Assembly (NCBI GenBank): GCA_021830925.1
Contig: JAKBNS010000176.1
Span: forward strand, 1-38,583
Length of the DNA: 38,583 nt
Origin: Pseudomonadota bacterium
GTDB lineage: Bacteria; Pseudomonadota; Gammaproteobacteria; Burkholderiales; Burkholderiaceae_C
Direction: 5' to 3'
Part shown: piece by piece, positions 7,426 through 15,150 of the stretch
Numbering within the stretch: the stretch's first letter is position 1
Layout of the letters: each line of letters starts with the position of its first letter
Program-made: the position numbers and the translations under genes
The notes under the pieces: model-generated
The model's database searches: none
Seen by the model: the letters and a program-made list of their open reading frames with translations, nothing else
What the model was told of the DNA's origin: nothing

Positions 7426-7998
7426 TCAGGGTTGCTGCGCGAGCAGCTTGCGGATGCGGGCGTTCAGATCCTTGTCGTCAGGCGAAGTCAGACTGGAATA
7501 TGCCGCGACGACCTTGCCCTGGCGATCGATCAGATACTTGTAGAAATTCCACTTCGGACTGGTACCCGATTCGCGGATGAGCTCGGCGAACAGCGGGTTG
7601 GCATCCGATCCGTGCACATGCGAGGGATCGAACAGGGGGAACTGCACCCCGTACCTGGCCTGCGAGTAGGGAACGATGCTCTGGGGATTCGAGAACTCCT
7701 GGAAAAAGTCGTTCGACGGGAAGCCCAGCACCACGAAGCCCCGCGGGCCGTACTCGGCCTGCAGATGCTGCAGGCCGCGTTCCTGGGGGCTGAAGCCGCA
7801 GTGGCTGGCGGTGTTGACCACCAGGATCACCTTGCCCGCGTAGCGGCACAGGTTCTCGCTCTTGCCGGTGTCCAGCGAGCGAAAGGTCTTGTCCAGCAGC
7901 GACGGGCAGGTCGCTGCCGGGGCCGGCACGGCGAGCGCCAGTCCGGCCAGCAGCAGGGCCGACCGCAACGCGTGGGCCAGGGGGGAGCGGATGCGCAT
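7426..7998 (-). CDS. Exported glutathione peroxidase-family thiol peroxidase
   Basis: A 190-residue thioredoxin-fold peroxidase reducing hydroperoxides. A signal peptide at 1-29 (ALLLAGLALAVPAPA) sends it to the periplasm, which is unusual because most bacterial homologues are cytosolic. The peroxidatic Cys67 is in VNTASHCGFSPQ. The Gln and Trp of the active site appear as PQERGLQ and WNFYK. The second family motif reads FPSNDF instead of FPCNQF, so the common resolving Cys position is Ser. Two other Cys (31, 51) lie near the mature N-terminus and might take over, or form a structural disulfide. A perfect AAGGAG site precedes the start. It is the first gene of the folE2-phrB operon. Confidence 0.9.
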   Translation of the reverse strand: MRIRSPLAHALRSALLLAGLALAVPAPAATCPSLLDKTFRSLDTGKSENLCRYAGKVILVVNTASHCGFSPQERGLQHLQAEYGPRGFVVLGFPSNDFFQEFSNPQSIVPYSQARYGVQFPLFDPSHVHGSDANPLFAELIRESGTSPKWNFYKYLIDRQGKVVAAYSSLTSPDDKDLNARIRKLLAQQP

Positions 7999-8009
7999 GG
8001 CTTCTCCTT

Positions 8010-8040
8010 TTGTCTAGGACAATTCGACGCCATCTTCGAC
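8010..8040 (-). promoter_or_regulatory. Control region of the gpx-folE2-phrB operon
   Basis: Two elements lie 12-43 bp upstream of the gpx start: a perfect dyad TTGTC-TAG-GACAA (8010-8022) and a direct repeat of TTCGAC with a 12-bp period (8024-8029 and 8036-8041). On the minus strand TTGTCG could act as a -35, with CCTAGA about 18 bp on as a weak -10. Regulator unknown; homologous photolyase clusters can be under LitR- or ECF-type light control, but I see no clear match to such a site. Confidence 0.3.
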
Positions 8041-8116
8041 AAAATCTCGCGGAGCCGGTCGTATACCCGGTCAGTCTGTGGGGTCTTTCCGCCCCTCCCG
8101 CGACCCCGCCAGGCGT

Positions 8117-8974
8117 TCAGCCGACGGTCGACAACTGCGCCAGGATCTGCGCCTGCAGGGCCTGCGACTCCGCGCCGCGCCCCTGCTGGGGGCTGGCGAT
8201 CATCGCCACCGGAACCGACGGCAGCGGCGGCAGGCCGTGACGGCTGTCGAGCACCTGCAAGGACTCGGGGACGGCGCAGCGCGCCAGCACGGCCACGGCC
8301 AGGCCGCTTTGCGCGGCCACGATCTGCCCGACCAGGCTGGGGCTGTGGTAGGCCAGCCGATATTGGCGCGCGGCGGCGGCGAGCGCCGACTCGGTGAGCG
8401 CGCGCACCACCGCGCCCTTTTCGTAGATCGCCAGCGGCAAGGGGTCCTCGCGCCACACCTCGGTGCTGCGCGAGGCCACCCACACCAGCGGCTCGTGGAA
8501 CAGCAGGCGGCCGCGCCCGGGCCGGTCCTGGGTGATGATCGCCACGTCCACGCCGCCGGCCTGCACCTGCGGGATCAGGGCCGTGGACTGCGCGCACACC
8601 AGCGTGAGTTCGACCGCCGGATAGCCGGCCGAGAAGGCGCCCAGCAGGCGCTGCAGGTAGGCGATGGCATAGTCTTCGGGGATGCCGAAGCACACCTGCC
8701 CCGACAGGCCGGGCTCGAGGACCGCCGCCTGTGCTTCGTGGTGGGCGGCGAGCACGCGCCGCGCATGGGGCAGCAGGCGCCGCCCCTGGGCGGTGAGTTC
8801 CAGGCGGCGGGCGTCGCGCAGCAGCAGCGGCTCGCCGACGGCCAGTTCCAGTTTCTTGAGCTGCATGCTGACCGCCGCCTGCGAGCGGTGCACCACGCGC
8901 GTCGCGGCGCTCAGGGAGCCTGCGTCGACGGCCGCCACGAAGGCGCGCAGCCAGTCGATGCGCAGGTCGCTCAT
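8117..8974 (-). CDS. LysR-family transcriptional regulator
   Basis: A 285-residue LysR protein. The winged helix-turn-helix occupies residues 1-65 (LRAFVAAVDAGSLSAATRVVHRSQAAVSMQLKKLE), and the periplasmic-binding-protein-like effector domain starts near 90 (GQVCFGIPEDYA). It resembles the LrhA/HexA branch by its DWLRAFVA start. It is divergent from two DMT exporters with only 50-77 bp between starts, so it most likely controls them in response to a small molecule they export. The effector is unknown. An inverted repeat links the two start codons. Confidence 0.9.
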   Translation of the reverse strand: MSDLRIDWLRAFVAAVDAGSLSAATRVVHRSQAAVSMQLKKLELAVGEPLLLRDARRLELTAQGRRLLPHARRVLAAHHEAQAAVLEPGLSGQVCFGIPEDYAIAYLQRLLGAFSAGYPAVELTLVCAQSTALIPQVQAGGVDVAIITQDRPGRGRLLFHEPLVWVASRSTEVWREDPLPLAIYEKGAVVRALTESALAAAARQYRLAYHSPSLVGQIVAAQSGLAVAVLARCAVPESLQVLDSRHGLPPLPSVPVAMIASPQQGRGAESQALQAQILAQLSTVG

Positions 8975-9027
8975 GGTTTCGATTCTCGAATGACCATGTC
9001 TCGCATTATGCGCTTTGCGAAACCATG
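8972..9027. promoter_or_regulatory. Divergent LysR/exporter promoter with nested inverted repeats
   Basis: CATGGTTTCG at 8972-8981 and its exact complement CGAAACCATG at 9018-9027 form 10-bp arms that include both annotated start codons. Between them lies ATTC-TC-GAAT (8982-8991). LysR proteins bind T-N11-A sites inside such dyads. If the exporter in fact starts at 9052, the right arm sits in its leader. Confidence 0.45.
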
Positions 9028-9975
9028 TATGTCTCGCAAACTCCGTGGATCATGGCCTCCTCCCTGCTCGAATCCGCGGACGACGCGCGCAGCGCCCACC
9101 ACCCGGCGGCGCTGCGCGGCGTCGGCCTGATGGTCGGCGGCAACATGCTGCTCGGCACCGTGGGCCTGTTCGTGGACAAGGCGGCGCGCCCGCCGCTGGA
9201 GGAGGTGTTCGTGCGCTGCGCGATCGGCTGCGCGGCCCTCGTGGCCTTCGCGGCGGCCTCGGGCCGCCTGGGCGAATTGCGCGTGGACCGGCGCGGCCTG
9301 CGCGTCGCGCTGGGCAGCGGCGCGCTGATGGTGGCCAACTGGGCACTGTTCTTCGCCGCGCTGCAGCGCAGTTCCATCGCGGTGGCCACGCTGGTGTTCC
9401 ACGTGCAGCCGCTGTGGGTCATGGCCTGGGGCATGCTGTTCCTGGGCGAGGCGCGCTCCACACACCGCGTGCTGGCGGCCGGGCTGGCGCTGCTGGGCCT
9501 GGGCCTGGCGGTCGGTCCGGCCGTGCTGGCCCGGCCCCGGCCCGAGTACCTGCAGGGCGTCGGCTTCGCGCTGCTGGCCTCGCTGTGCTACGCCGCGGTC
9601 ACGTTGATCGCCAAGACCCAGCGGCGGCTCAGCGGCTTCGCGCTGGCCACCTGGCAATGCGGCGTCGGCGCGGTCGCGCTGGCCTGGTGGCCGTGGCTGC
9701 ACGGGCTGCCCCAGGCCGCGGCCCCCTGGCTGTGGATGCTCGGGCTCGGCCTGCTGCCCACCGCCGCCGCCTACGTCGCGCTGTACAGCGGCATGCCGCT
9801 GCTGCAGGCGGGCCAGATCGCGGTGCTGCAATTCGTCTACCCCATCACCGCCATCGTGGTCGACCGCGTGGCCTTCGGTCACCGGCTGTCGCCGTTGCAG
9901 TGGCTGGGCGTGGTCGCGATGGGCGTTGCGCTGTGGGCCGTGGGCCGGACGCGCCGATCCGGCAAGCTACGCTAG
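9025..9975 (+). CDS. DMT/EamA-family exporter (first of tandem pair)
   Basis: A 316-residue inner-membrane protein of the drug/metabolite transporter superfamily with about ten predicted helices in two EamA repeats (for example VGLMVGGNMLLGTVGLFV, YLQGVGFALLASLCYAAVTLIA). These proteins export amino acids, sugars or metabolites by proton antiport; the substrate is not visible here. The start is uncertain: 9025 overlaps the inverted-repeat arm, and the in-frame ATG at 9052 (MASSLLES) leaves more room for a promoter. The stop is 4 bp before the next exporter's ATG, so they may form one operon and perhaps work together. Confidence 0.85.
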   Translation: MYVSQTPWIMASSLLESADDARSAHHPAALRGVGLMVGGNMLLGTVGLFVDKAARPPLEEVFVRCAIGCAALVAFAAASGRLGELRVDRRGLRVALGSGALMVANWALFFAALQRSSIAVATLVFHVQPLWVMAWGMLFLGEARSTHRVLAAGLALLGLGLAVGPAVLARPRPEYLQGVGFALLASLCYAAVTLIAKTQRRLSGFALATWQCGVGAVALAWWPWLHGLPQAAAPWLWMLGLGLLPTAAAYVALYSGMPLLQAGQIAVLQFVYPITAIVVDRVAFGHRLSPLQWLGVVAMGVALWAVGRTRRSGKLR

Positions 9976-9979
9976 CGGG

Positions 9980-10834
9980 ATGACATCCGACCTGCTCGCC
10001 CTCGGCGCCATCGTGCTGTGGAGCTCCCTGGCCACGCTGGGCGTGGCGCTGGCCCACGTGCCGCCTTTCCTGCTCACCGGCGCCGGCCTGTTGATCGGCA
10101 GCCTGATCGCGCTGCCGCTGTCGAACTTCGACATTCGCCGCTGGCGCGTGCCACTGCCCACGCTCGCGGTCGGCGCGGGCGGGCTGTTCGGCTACCACTT
10201 CCTGCTGTTCATGGGGCTGCGCCTGGCGCCGCCGGTGCAGGCCAACCTGGTGAACTACCTGTGGCCGCTGGGCATGGTGGTGATGGCGCCGCTGTTCCTG
10301 CCCGGCATGCGCGTGCGCGCCGGGCACGTCGCCGCGGCCCTGCTCGGCTTCGCCGGCGCGGCCACCGCGATCCTCGGGCGCGCCGGCGGCGGATCCCTGC
10401 TCGCGGGCGGTCTGCGCTGGGGCTACCTGTTCGCCTTCGGCGCCGCCGTGAGCTGGGCCTCCTACTCGCTGATGACCCGCCGCTTGCCGCGCTTTCCCAC
10501 CGCCGCCGTCGGGGGCTTCGCGGCGATCGCCGGCGTGCTGGCGCTGCTGTGCCACGCCGTGCTCGAGCCCCCCGCCAGCCTGTCGGGCGCGCAGTGGGGC
10601 CTGCTGGCGCTGCTCGGCCTGGGCCCGCTGGGTGGCGCCTTCTTCCTGTGGGACGCCGCGCTCAAGCGCGGCGACCCGCGGCGCATCGGCCTGCTGGCCT
10701 TTCTCACGCCGCTGCTGTCGACCGCCATGCTGATGGCCGCGCATCACCAGCGGCCCGACGCCTCCATCGTCGCGGCCACGCTGATGATCGTGGGCGCCGC
10801 GTTCTGGGGCAGCAGGATCCGCGCCTCGGACTGA
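9980..10834 (+). CDS. DMT/EamA-family exporter (second of tandem pair)
   Basis: A 284-residue ten-helix DMT transporter. The ATG at 9980 is chosen over the track's 9926 because it gives the normal N-terminal helix (LLALGAIVLWSSLATLGVAL), and a GCGGG site lies at the end of the preceding gene. APPVQANLVNYLWPLGMVVMAPLF and GPLGGAFFLWDAALKRGDPRRIGLLAFLTPLLST match the two EamA halves and resemble the YddG-type aromatic amino acid exporter subgroup, though not enough to name a substrate. It is co-transcribed with the gene before it and probably controlled by the divergent LysR protein. Confidence 0.85.
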   Translation: MTSDLLALGAIVLWSSLATLGVALAHVPPFLLTGAGLLIGSLIALPLSNFDIRRWRVPLPTLAVGAGGLFGYHFLLFMGLRLAPPVQANLVNYLWPLGMVVMAPLFLPGMRVRAGHVAAALLGFAGAATAILGRAGGGSLLAGGLRWGYLFAFGAAVSWASYSLMTRRLPRFPTAAVGGFAAIAGVLALLCHAVLEPPASLSGAQWGLLALLGLGPLGGAFFLWDAALKRGDPRRIGLLAFLTPLLSTAMLMAAHHQRPDASIVAATLMIVGAAFWGSRIRASD

Positions 10835-11057
10835 AGGGTCCGCCTCCGTCCGGTCCCGGCGCTCCCCGCGACAGGGACGCGGCGTGAGGTATTCGGCGCA
10901 ACGCCGATGCGAAGCACCGCCCGCCGTGAGATTTGTCACGGTCCGGGACGATTTTTTTCACGCCACGCCCCGGGCGCAAGGCCATTGATTTACAAACGCA
11001 AGCATCACAGCTTGCCGTCATGCATCGCCCCCCTTTCCGCGCAGCCGAGTCCCGAGC
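10835..11057 (+). promoter_or_regulatory. Leader/promoter region of the c-di-GMP locus
   Basis: This 223-bp gap holds a short hairpin CGTGA-GATTTG-TCACG followed within 20 bp by a run of seven T (about 10953-10960), a possible weak terminator for the exporter operon. Further on is a perfect dyad GCAAGC-ATCACA-GCTTGC (10998-11015), 43 bp before the start at 11058. The dyad may be an operator. No strong sigma-70 promoter stands out. Confidence 0.35.
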
Positions 11058-14000
11058 ATGCCCCGCATGAGCCGCGTGGCGGTGCGTCGCTGGCTGCTGC
11101 GCGGCGCCTTGTGGATTCCGGTCGCGCTGGTCGCGGTGTGGTTCGTGAACCAGGAGCGCATGCAATACCAGCGCGTGCGTACCCAGGTACAGACGCTGGC
11201 GCGCCGGGTGGCCCTGCAGGAGGGCCAGCGCATCGAGTTGCGCCTGCTTCGCGCGATGCTCGATTCCGGCATCACCGCGTCGACCGGCACGTCGACCGCC
11301 GCGTTGCTGCACGGCTTCGCGTCTCGCCATCCTCGTCTGCTCCAACCCGCGCCGGCCGAGGGTTGGCGGGTCGAACTGCGCCCCGCGGGCTCGCGCGCCG
11401 ACGCTTCGCGGGAGGTGCATGAGCCGCTGATGGACCTTCCGCTGGTGGTCAGCGTGCGCTGGCCGGCGGGCCGGGTATGGCAGCTGTATCGCCACGACCT
11501 GGCCTGGCGCCTGCCGGCGCGCAGCGCCCTGCTCGCGCTGTTCGTGCTGGGCGCGGTGTTGCTCGGGCGCCTGTTGCGCGGGCGCGAGGCGCTGCTGGCG
11601 CGCAGCGCGCGGCTGGCCCATTTCCGCACGGTGCAGTCGCGCATGAACCAGGCCATCGTGCGCGCCACCGACCTGCAGCTGCTGCTGCGCGAGGTGTGCC
11701 GCATCGTGCTCTCCGAACCCGCCATCGCGCTGGCTTGGATCGCGCGCCCCGACGCCGACGGCGCCCTGCGCCCACTCGCGGCCGAGGGTCAGCGCCTGGA
11801 CTACCTGGACGGGCCCGCGCTCGCCGTGGACCCCACGCCGGCCATCGGTCACGCCGCGACGACGATCTGGCGCGAGGGCCATGCGCTGTTCACCGAACCG
11901 GGGGCCGTCACGCCCGCCTCGCGCCCGTGGCGCGAGCGCCTGCAACGCTTCGGCTTTCATTCCGCGGCCAGCGTGCCGCTGCGGCGCGCCGGTCAGGTGT
12001 GGGCGCTGCTGCAGCTGTGCAGCACCGAGCCCGACACCTTCGATGCGGACATGCGCCATGCCGTGCAGGAGCTCGCTGCCGACCTGTCGCAGGGAATCGA
12101 CCGCCTGGACGTGCTGCAGGCCCAGGCGCGGCTGGAGCGCCAGCGCGCCGGCGTGCTGGACAACTCGGTGGCGGGCATCGTGCTGGTACGCCACCCCGGC
12201 GCGACCATCGTCGACGCCAACGCGGCCGTCGCGCGTATCTTCGGGGCAGCGGATCCGCGTGCCATCATCGGCAGGACCGTGGCGGACGCGGCGCCCGTCA
12301 TGGCGCAGGAGGCGATGGTCGCCGCCGCGCGCGAGGTGCTCAAGCAGGGCCGGGTCCATCTCGATGCGATCGACATCATGCGCCTGGACGGAAGGCCGGC
12401 CAGCATCTCGGTCTCGGGGCGGCGCATGGAATCCGACGCGCAGGGCTGCACCGACGTCGTGTGGACCGTGGTCGACGTGACCGAGCGCCAGCAGTTGCTG
12501 CGCCAGCTCGAGCGACTGAGCCAGGCCGATCCGCTGACCGGCCTGCCCAACCGCAGGGCGCTGGACTTCCACCTGGAGCGCGCGGTGGCGCGCGCCGTGC
12601 GCATGGGCACCGCGCTGGCGGTCGGACTCATCGACCTGGACGATTTCAAGCCCGTCAACGACCGCTGGGGGCACGAGATCGGCGACGCCCTGCTCAAACA
12701 GCTGGGCGAGCGCCTGCGCGGGCTGGCCCGCGCCTCGGACATGGTGGCACGCCTGGGCGGCGACGAGTTCGTGCTGGTCATCGAGGACCTGGAGCCGGAC
12801 CGCGCGGAACAGCAACTGGCCGGCATCCTGCAGCGTGTGCACCAGGCCGTGGAGCGGCCCTTCCAGCTGGGCAGCGGACGCTCGACGACGGTCGGCATGA
12901 GCATGGGCCTGGCCTTGGCGCCGGCGGATGGCTCCACCGCGGACGCCCTGCTGCGCCTGGCCGACGGCGCGATGTACAGGATCAAGGCGCGCAAGGCCAT
13001 GCGAACCCAGTGGTGGGCGCGCATGGCCTCCGGCCCCGAGGACGAGACACCCGAGCCGGCCTTCGACCCCTTTTCCCCGGAGTCCCAGTTGCTGCTCGCG
13101 CGCGTCGCTTCCCTGGTCGAGCGCGTGGAACATGACTTCGCCGAAGGCTTCTTCGCGGAGATCGCCTCCCACGGCGAGCAGGCCGCGATCCTCGCCAGCT
13201 TCGACGAACAGCGGCTGCACAGGCTCAAGCGCAGCCTGGCGCAGCACCTGCGTTCACTGCTGGAACCGTCGGCCACGGCCTCGCGCATCCAGGCGCGCGC
13301 GCGCCACCTCGGCATGGTGCACGCGTTGGTGGGCGTCGCGTCGTCGTGGCTGAGCGCGTCGATGCAGTTCTACCGCGACCTGCTGCACTGGCACCTGGAC
13401 GCCGCGGAGCTCTCGGCGCGCGAGCGCAACCGCCTGCAACGCATCCTGGGGGCACGCATCCAGATCGACCTGCAGGCGCAACTCGACGCCATGCTCGACG
13501 TGCACAACGCCTATAGCGCCTACCTCGCGCGGCCCCTGGCACGCGGCACGGCCGACCAACGCACCCTGGTGCCGCCCAAGCTTCGCACATTGGCCAGCCT
13601 GCCCGGCATCGTGGGCAGCGCCATCCTGCGCCCCGGCGCGCATGGTCTGTTCGAACTCATCGCCTGCGAAGGCACGCGCGCCGAGGAGCTGGCGGAGTCC
13701 CTGACCGCCCCGGGGCAGCAGCTGGCGCTGGACTCCAACCAGCCCACCGGCATGAGCGTGGCCGCGCTGGCCTGGCGCAGCGACTCCATCACCACGGCGC
13801 GCAGCCTGGAGGCCGAGCCGGCACTCGTGACCTGGCGCGACTCCGCGCGCAAGCTGGGCATCCACAGCGTCGCCGCGGTGCCCCTGATGCGCGCCGGACA
13901 GACCGACGCGATCATGATGCTCTACGGCGCCTACCCGAATCAGTTCGATACCGTGCAGGGCCGCACCTTCGTGACGGCGGTGCAGAACCGCTGGAACCTG

Positions 14001-15080
14001 ATCGACGACCTGATGCGTCGCAGGCTGCCCAGCATCGACCCGCACGACGCCGCGCTGGTGCGCCAGTGGCTGTACGCCGACGGACTGCGCATGTACATGC
14101 AACCCATCGTGGACCTGCGCGACGGGCGCCTGGTGAAGGTCGAGGCCCTGGCGCGCCTGGCCTCCGCCGATGGCGAGATCCTGAGCCCCGCCCACTTTCT
14201 CGCGGCACTGCGCGAGGCCGACCTGGACGCCCTGTTCCGGCTCGGGCTGCTGCAGACCCTGCAATGGCTGGCTCGGTGGCACGCGCAGGGCCTGGAACTG
14301 GACGTGTCCCTGAACATGCCGCCGTCGACCATGCTCCATCCGAAATGCGCCGAGTGGATCCGGGACGCGCTGGACACGTATTCGATCGCCGCGCGACACC
14401 TCACGCTGGAACTGCTGGAATCGCAGGAGGTCGACGAATCCCTGCGCGACGAGGCCGTGGCCACGCTGCGCGGCGTGGGGGTACGCCTGGCCATCGACGA
14501 CCTGGGCTCCGGCTTCAGCAGCCTCAAGCGCCTGGCCAGCATGCCCTTCGACGTGATCAAGGTGGATCGCGGCATCCTGCTCGAGATCGACCGCGACCCG
14601 GTGAAGGCGCTGAGCCTGATGCGTACCGTGGTGCAGATCGGGCGCGATTTCGAGAAGGAGGTCGTGGTCGAGGGCATCGAGACGGTCGCGGTGCAGGAGG
14701 CAGCGACCCTGCTCGGCGCGCGCTACGGTCAGGGATTCGGCATCGCACGACCCTTGCCGGCCTCCGAGTTCGCGGCATGGGCGAGGGACTACGCGCGGCG
14801 CGAGACCGGCGACGCCGCGACCTCGCCGATCCGCACCGCGCTCGGCGCCCTGGCCTTCCACTGGCTGTGCATGCACGAGGAACAGCCCCATCGCGAGGCC
14901 TCCATCGCCAACTGCCCCCTCAGCGACTTCCTGGCCGGACAGGGCGAGGCGGCGAGCGAGGCCGCGGCCTGGCATGCCCAGGTGCACGCCGCCCGGGAGG
15001 CCGACGAACGCCGCGCCGCGGGCGACCGCGTGACGGCTTGGCTTGTCGAGCAGGTGCGCGCCGCCGCCGGCCTGCGGTAA
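11058..15080 (+). CDS. Membrane GAF-PAS-GGDEF-globin-GAF-EAL protein with CZB-like tail
   Basis: A 1340-residue bifunctional c-di-GMP enzyme. Two membrane helices (about 13-32 and 152-172) bracket a periplasmic loop. Cytoplasmic domains follow in order. A GAF-like domain covers about 195-360 and a PAS domain about 366-480. The GGDEF domain has GGDEF at 567-571 with the inhibitory RxxD site RASD five residues before it. A globin-coupled-sensor-like domain (about 670-800) has His755 in GMVHALVG as candidate heme ligand and Phe699 at the distal position. A second GAF-like domain covers about 840-1000. The EAL domain keeps EAL at 1029-1031, DDLGSG and GQGFGIARP. The final 80 residues contain His1268, Cys1286, His1306 and His1310, resembling a zinc-binding CZB domain. 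Both catalytic domains look intact. Its tandem paralogue begins 70 bp downstream. Confidence 0.85.
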   Translation: MPRMSRVAVRRWLLRGALWIPVALVAVWFVNQERMQYQRVRTQVQTLARRVALQEGQRIELRLLRAMLDSGITASTGTSTAALLHGFASRHPRLLQPAPAEGWRVELRPAGSRADASREVHEPLMDLPLVVSVRWPAGRVWQLYRHDLAWRLPARSALLALFVLGAVLLGRLLRGREALLARSARLAHFRTVQSRMNQAIVRATDLQLLLREVCRIVLSEPAIALAWIARPDADGALRPLAAEGQRLDYLDGPALAVDPTPAIGHAATTIWREGHALFTEPGAVTPASRPWRERLQRFGFHSAASVPLRRAGQVWALLQLCSTEPDTFDADMRHAVQELAADLSQGIDRLDVLQAQARLERQRAGVLDNSVAGIVLVRHPGATIVDANAAVARIFGAADPRAIIGRTVADAAPVMAQEAMVAAAREVLKQGRVHLDAIDIMRLDGRPASISVSGRRMESDAQGCTDVVWTVVDVTERQQLLRQLERLSQADPLTGLPNRRALDFHLERAVARAVRMGTALAVGLIDLDDFKPVNDRWGHEIGDALLKQLGERLRGLARASDMVARLGGDEFVLVIEDLEPDRAEQQLAGILQRVHQAVERPFQLGSGRSTTVGMSMGLALAPADGSTADALLRLADGAMYRIKARKAMRTQWWARMASGPEDETPEPAFDPFSPESQLLLARVASLVERVEHDFAEGFFAEIASHGEQAAILASFDEQRLHRLKRSLAQHLRSLLEPSATASRIQARARHLGMVHALVGVASSWLSASMQFYRDLLHWHLDAAELSARERNRLQRILGARIQIDLQAQLDAMLDVHNAYSAYLARPLARGTADQRTLVPPKLRTLASLPGIVGSAILRPGAHGLFELIACEGTRAEELAESLTAPGQQLALDSNQPTGMSVAALAWRSDSITTARSLEAEPALVTWRDSARKLGIHSVAAVPLMRAGQTDAIMMLYGAYPNQFDTVQGRTFVTAVQNRWNLIDDLMRRRLPSIDPHDAALVRQWLYADGLRMYMQPIVDLRDGRLVKVEALARLASADGEILSPAHFLAALREADLDALFRLGLLQTLQWLARWHAQGLELDVSLNMPPSTMLHPKCAEWIRDALDTYSIAARHLTLELLESQEVDESLRDEAVATLRGVGVRLAIDDLGSGFSSLKRLASMPFDVIKVDRGILLEIDRDPVKALSLMRTVVQIGRDFEKEVVVEGIETVAVQEAATLLGARYGQGFGIARPLPASEFAAWARDYARRETGDAATSPIRTALGALAFHWLCMHEEQPHREASIANCPLSDFLAGQGEAASEAAAWHAQVHAAREADERRAAGDRVTAWLVEQVRAAAGLR

Positions 15081-15150
15081 ACCGCCTCCACGCCGGGGCG
15101 ATTTCGCGATACCCTGGTGCGCATCCAGCCCCACGCATCGTCGCAAAGCC

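Noticed and set aside
5650-8397. 915-aa plus-strand ORF
   Set aside because: Lies opposite phrB, DUF2256, folE2 and gpx, which are all clear families; its sequence is His/Gly/Arg-rich low-quality translation.
9845-10939. 364-aa minus-strand ORF
   Set aside because: Gln/Arg/His-rich shadow of the second DMT exporter.
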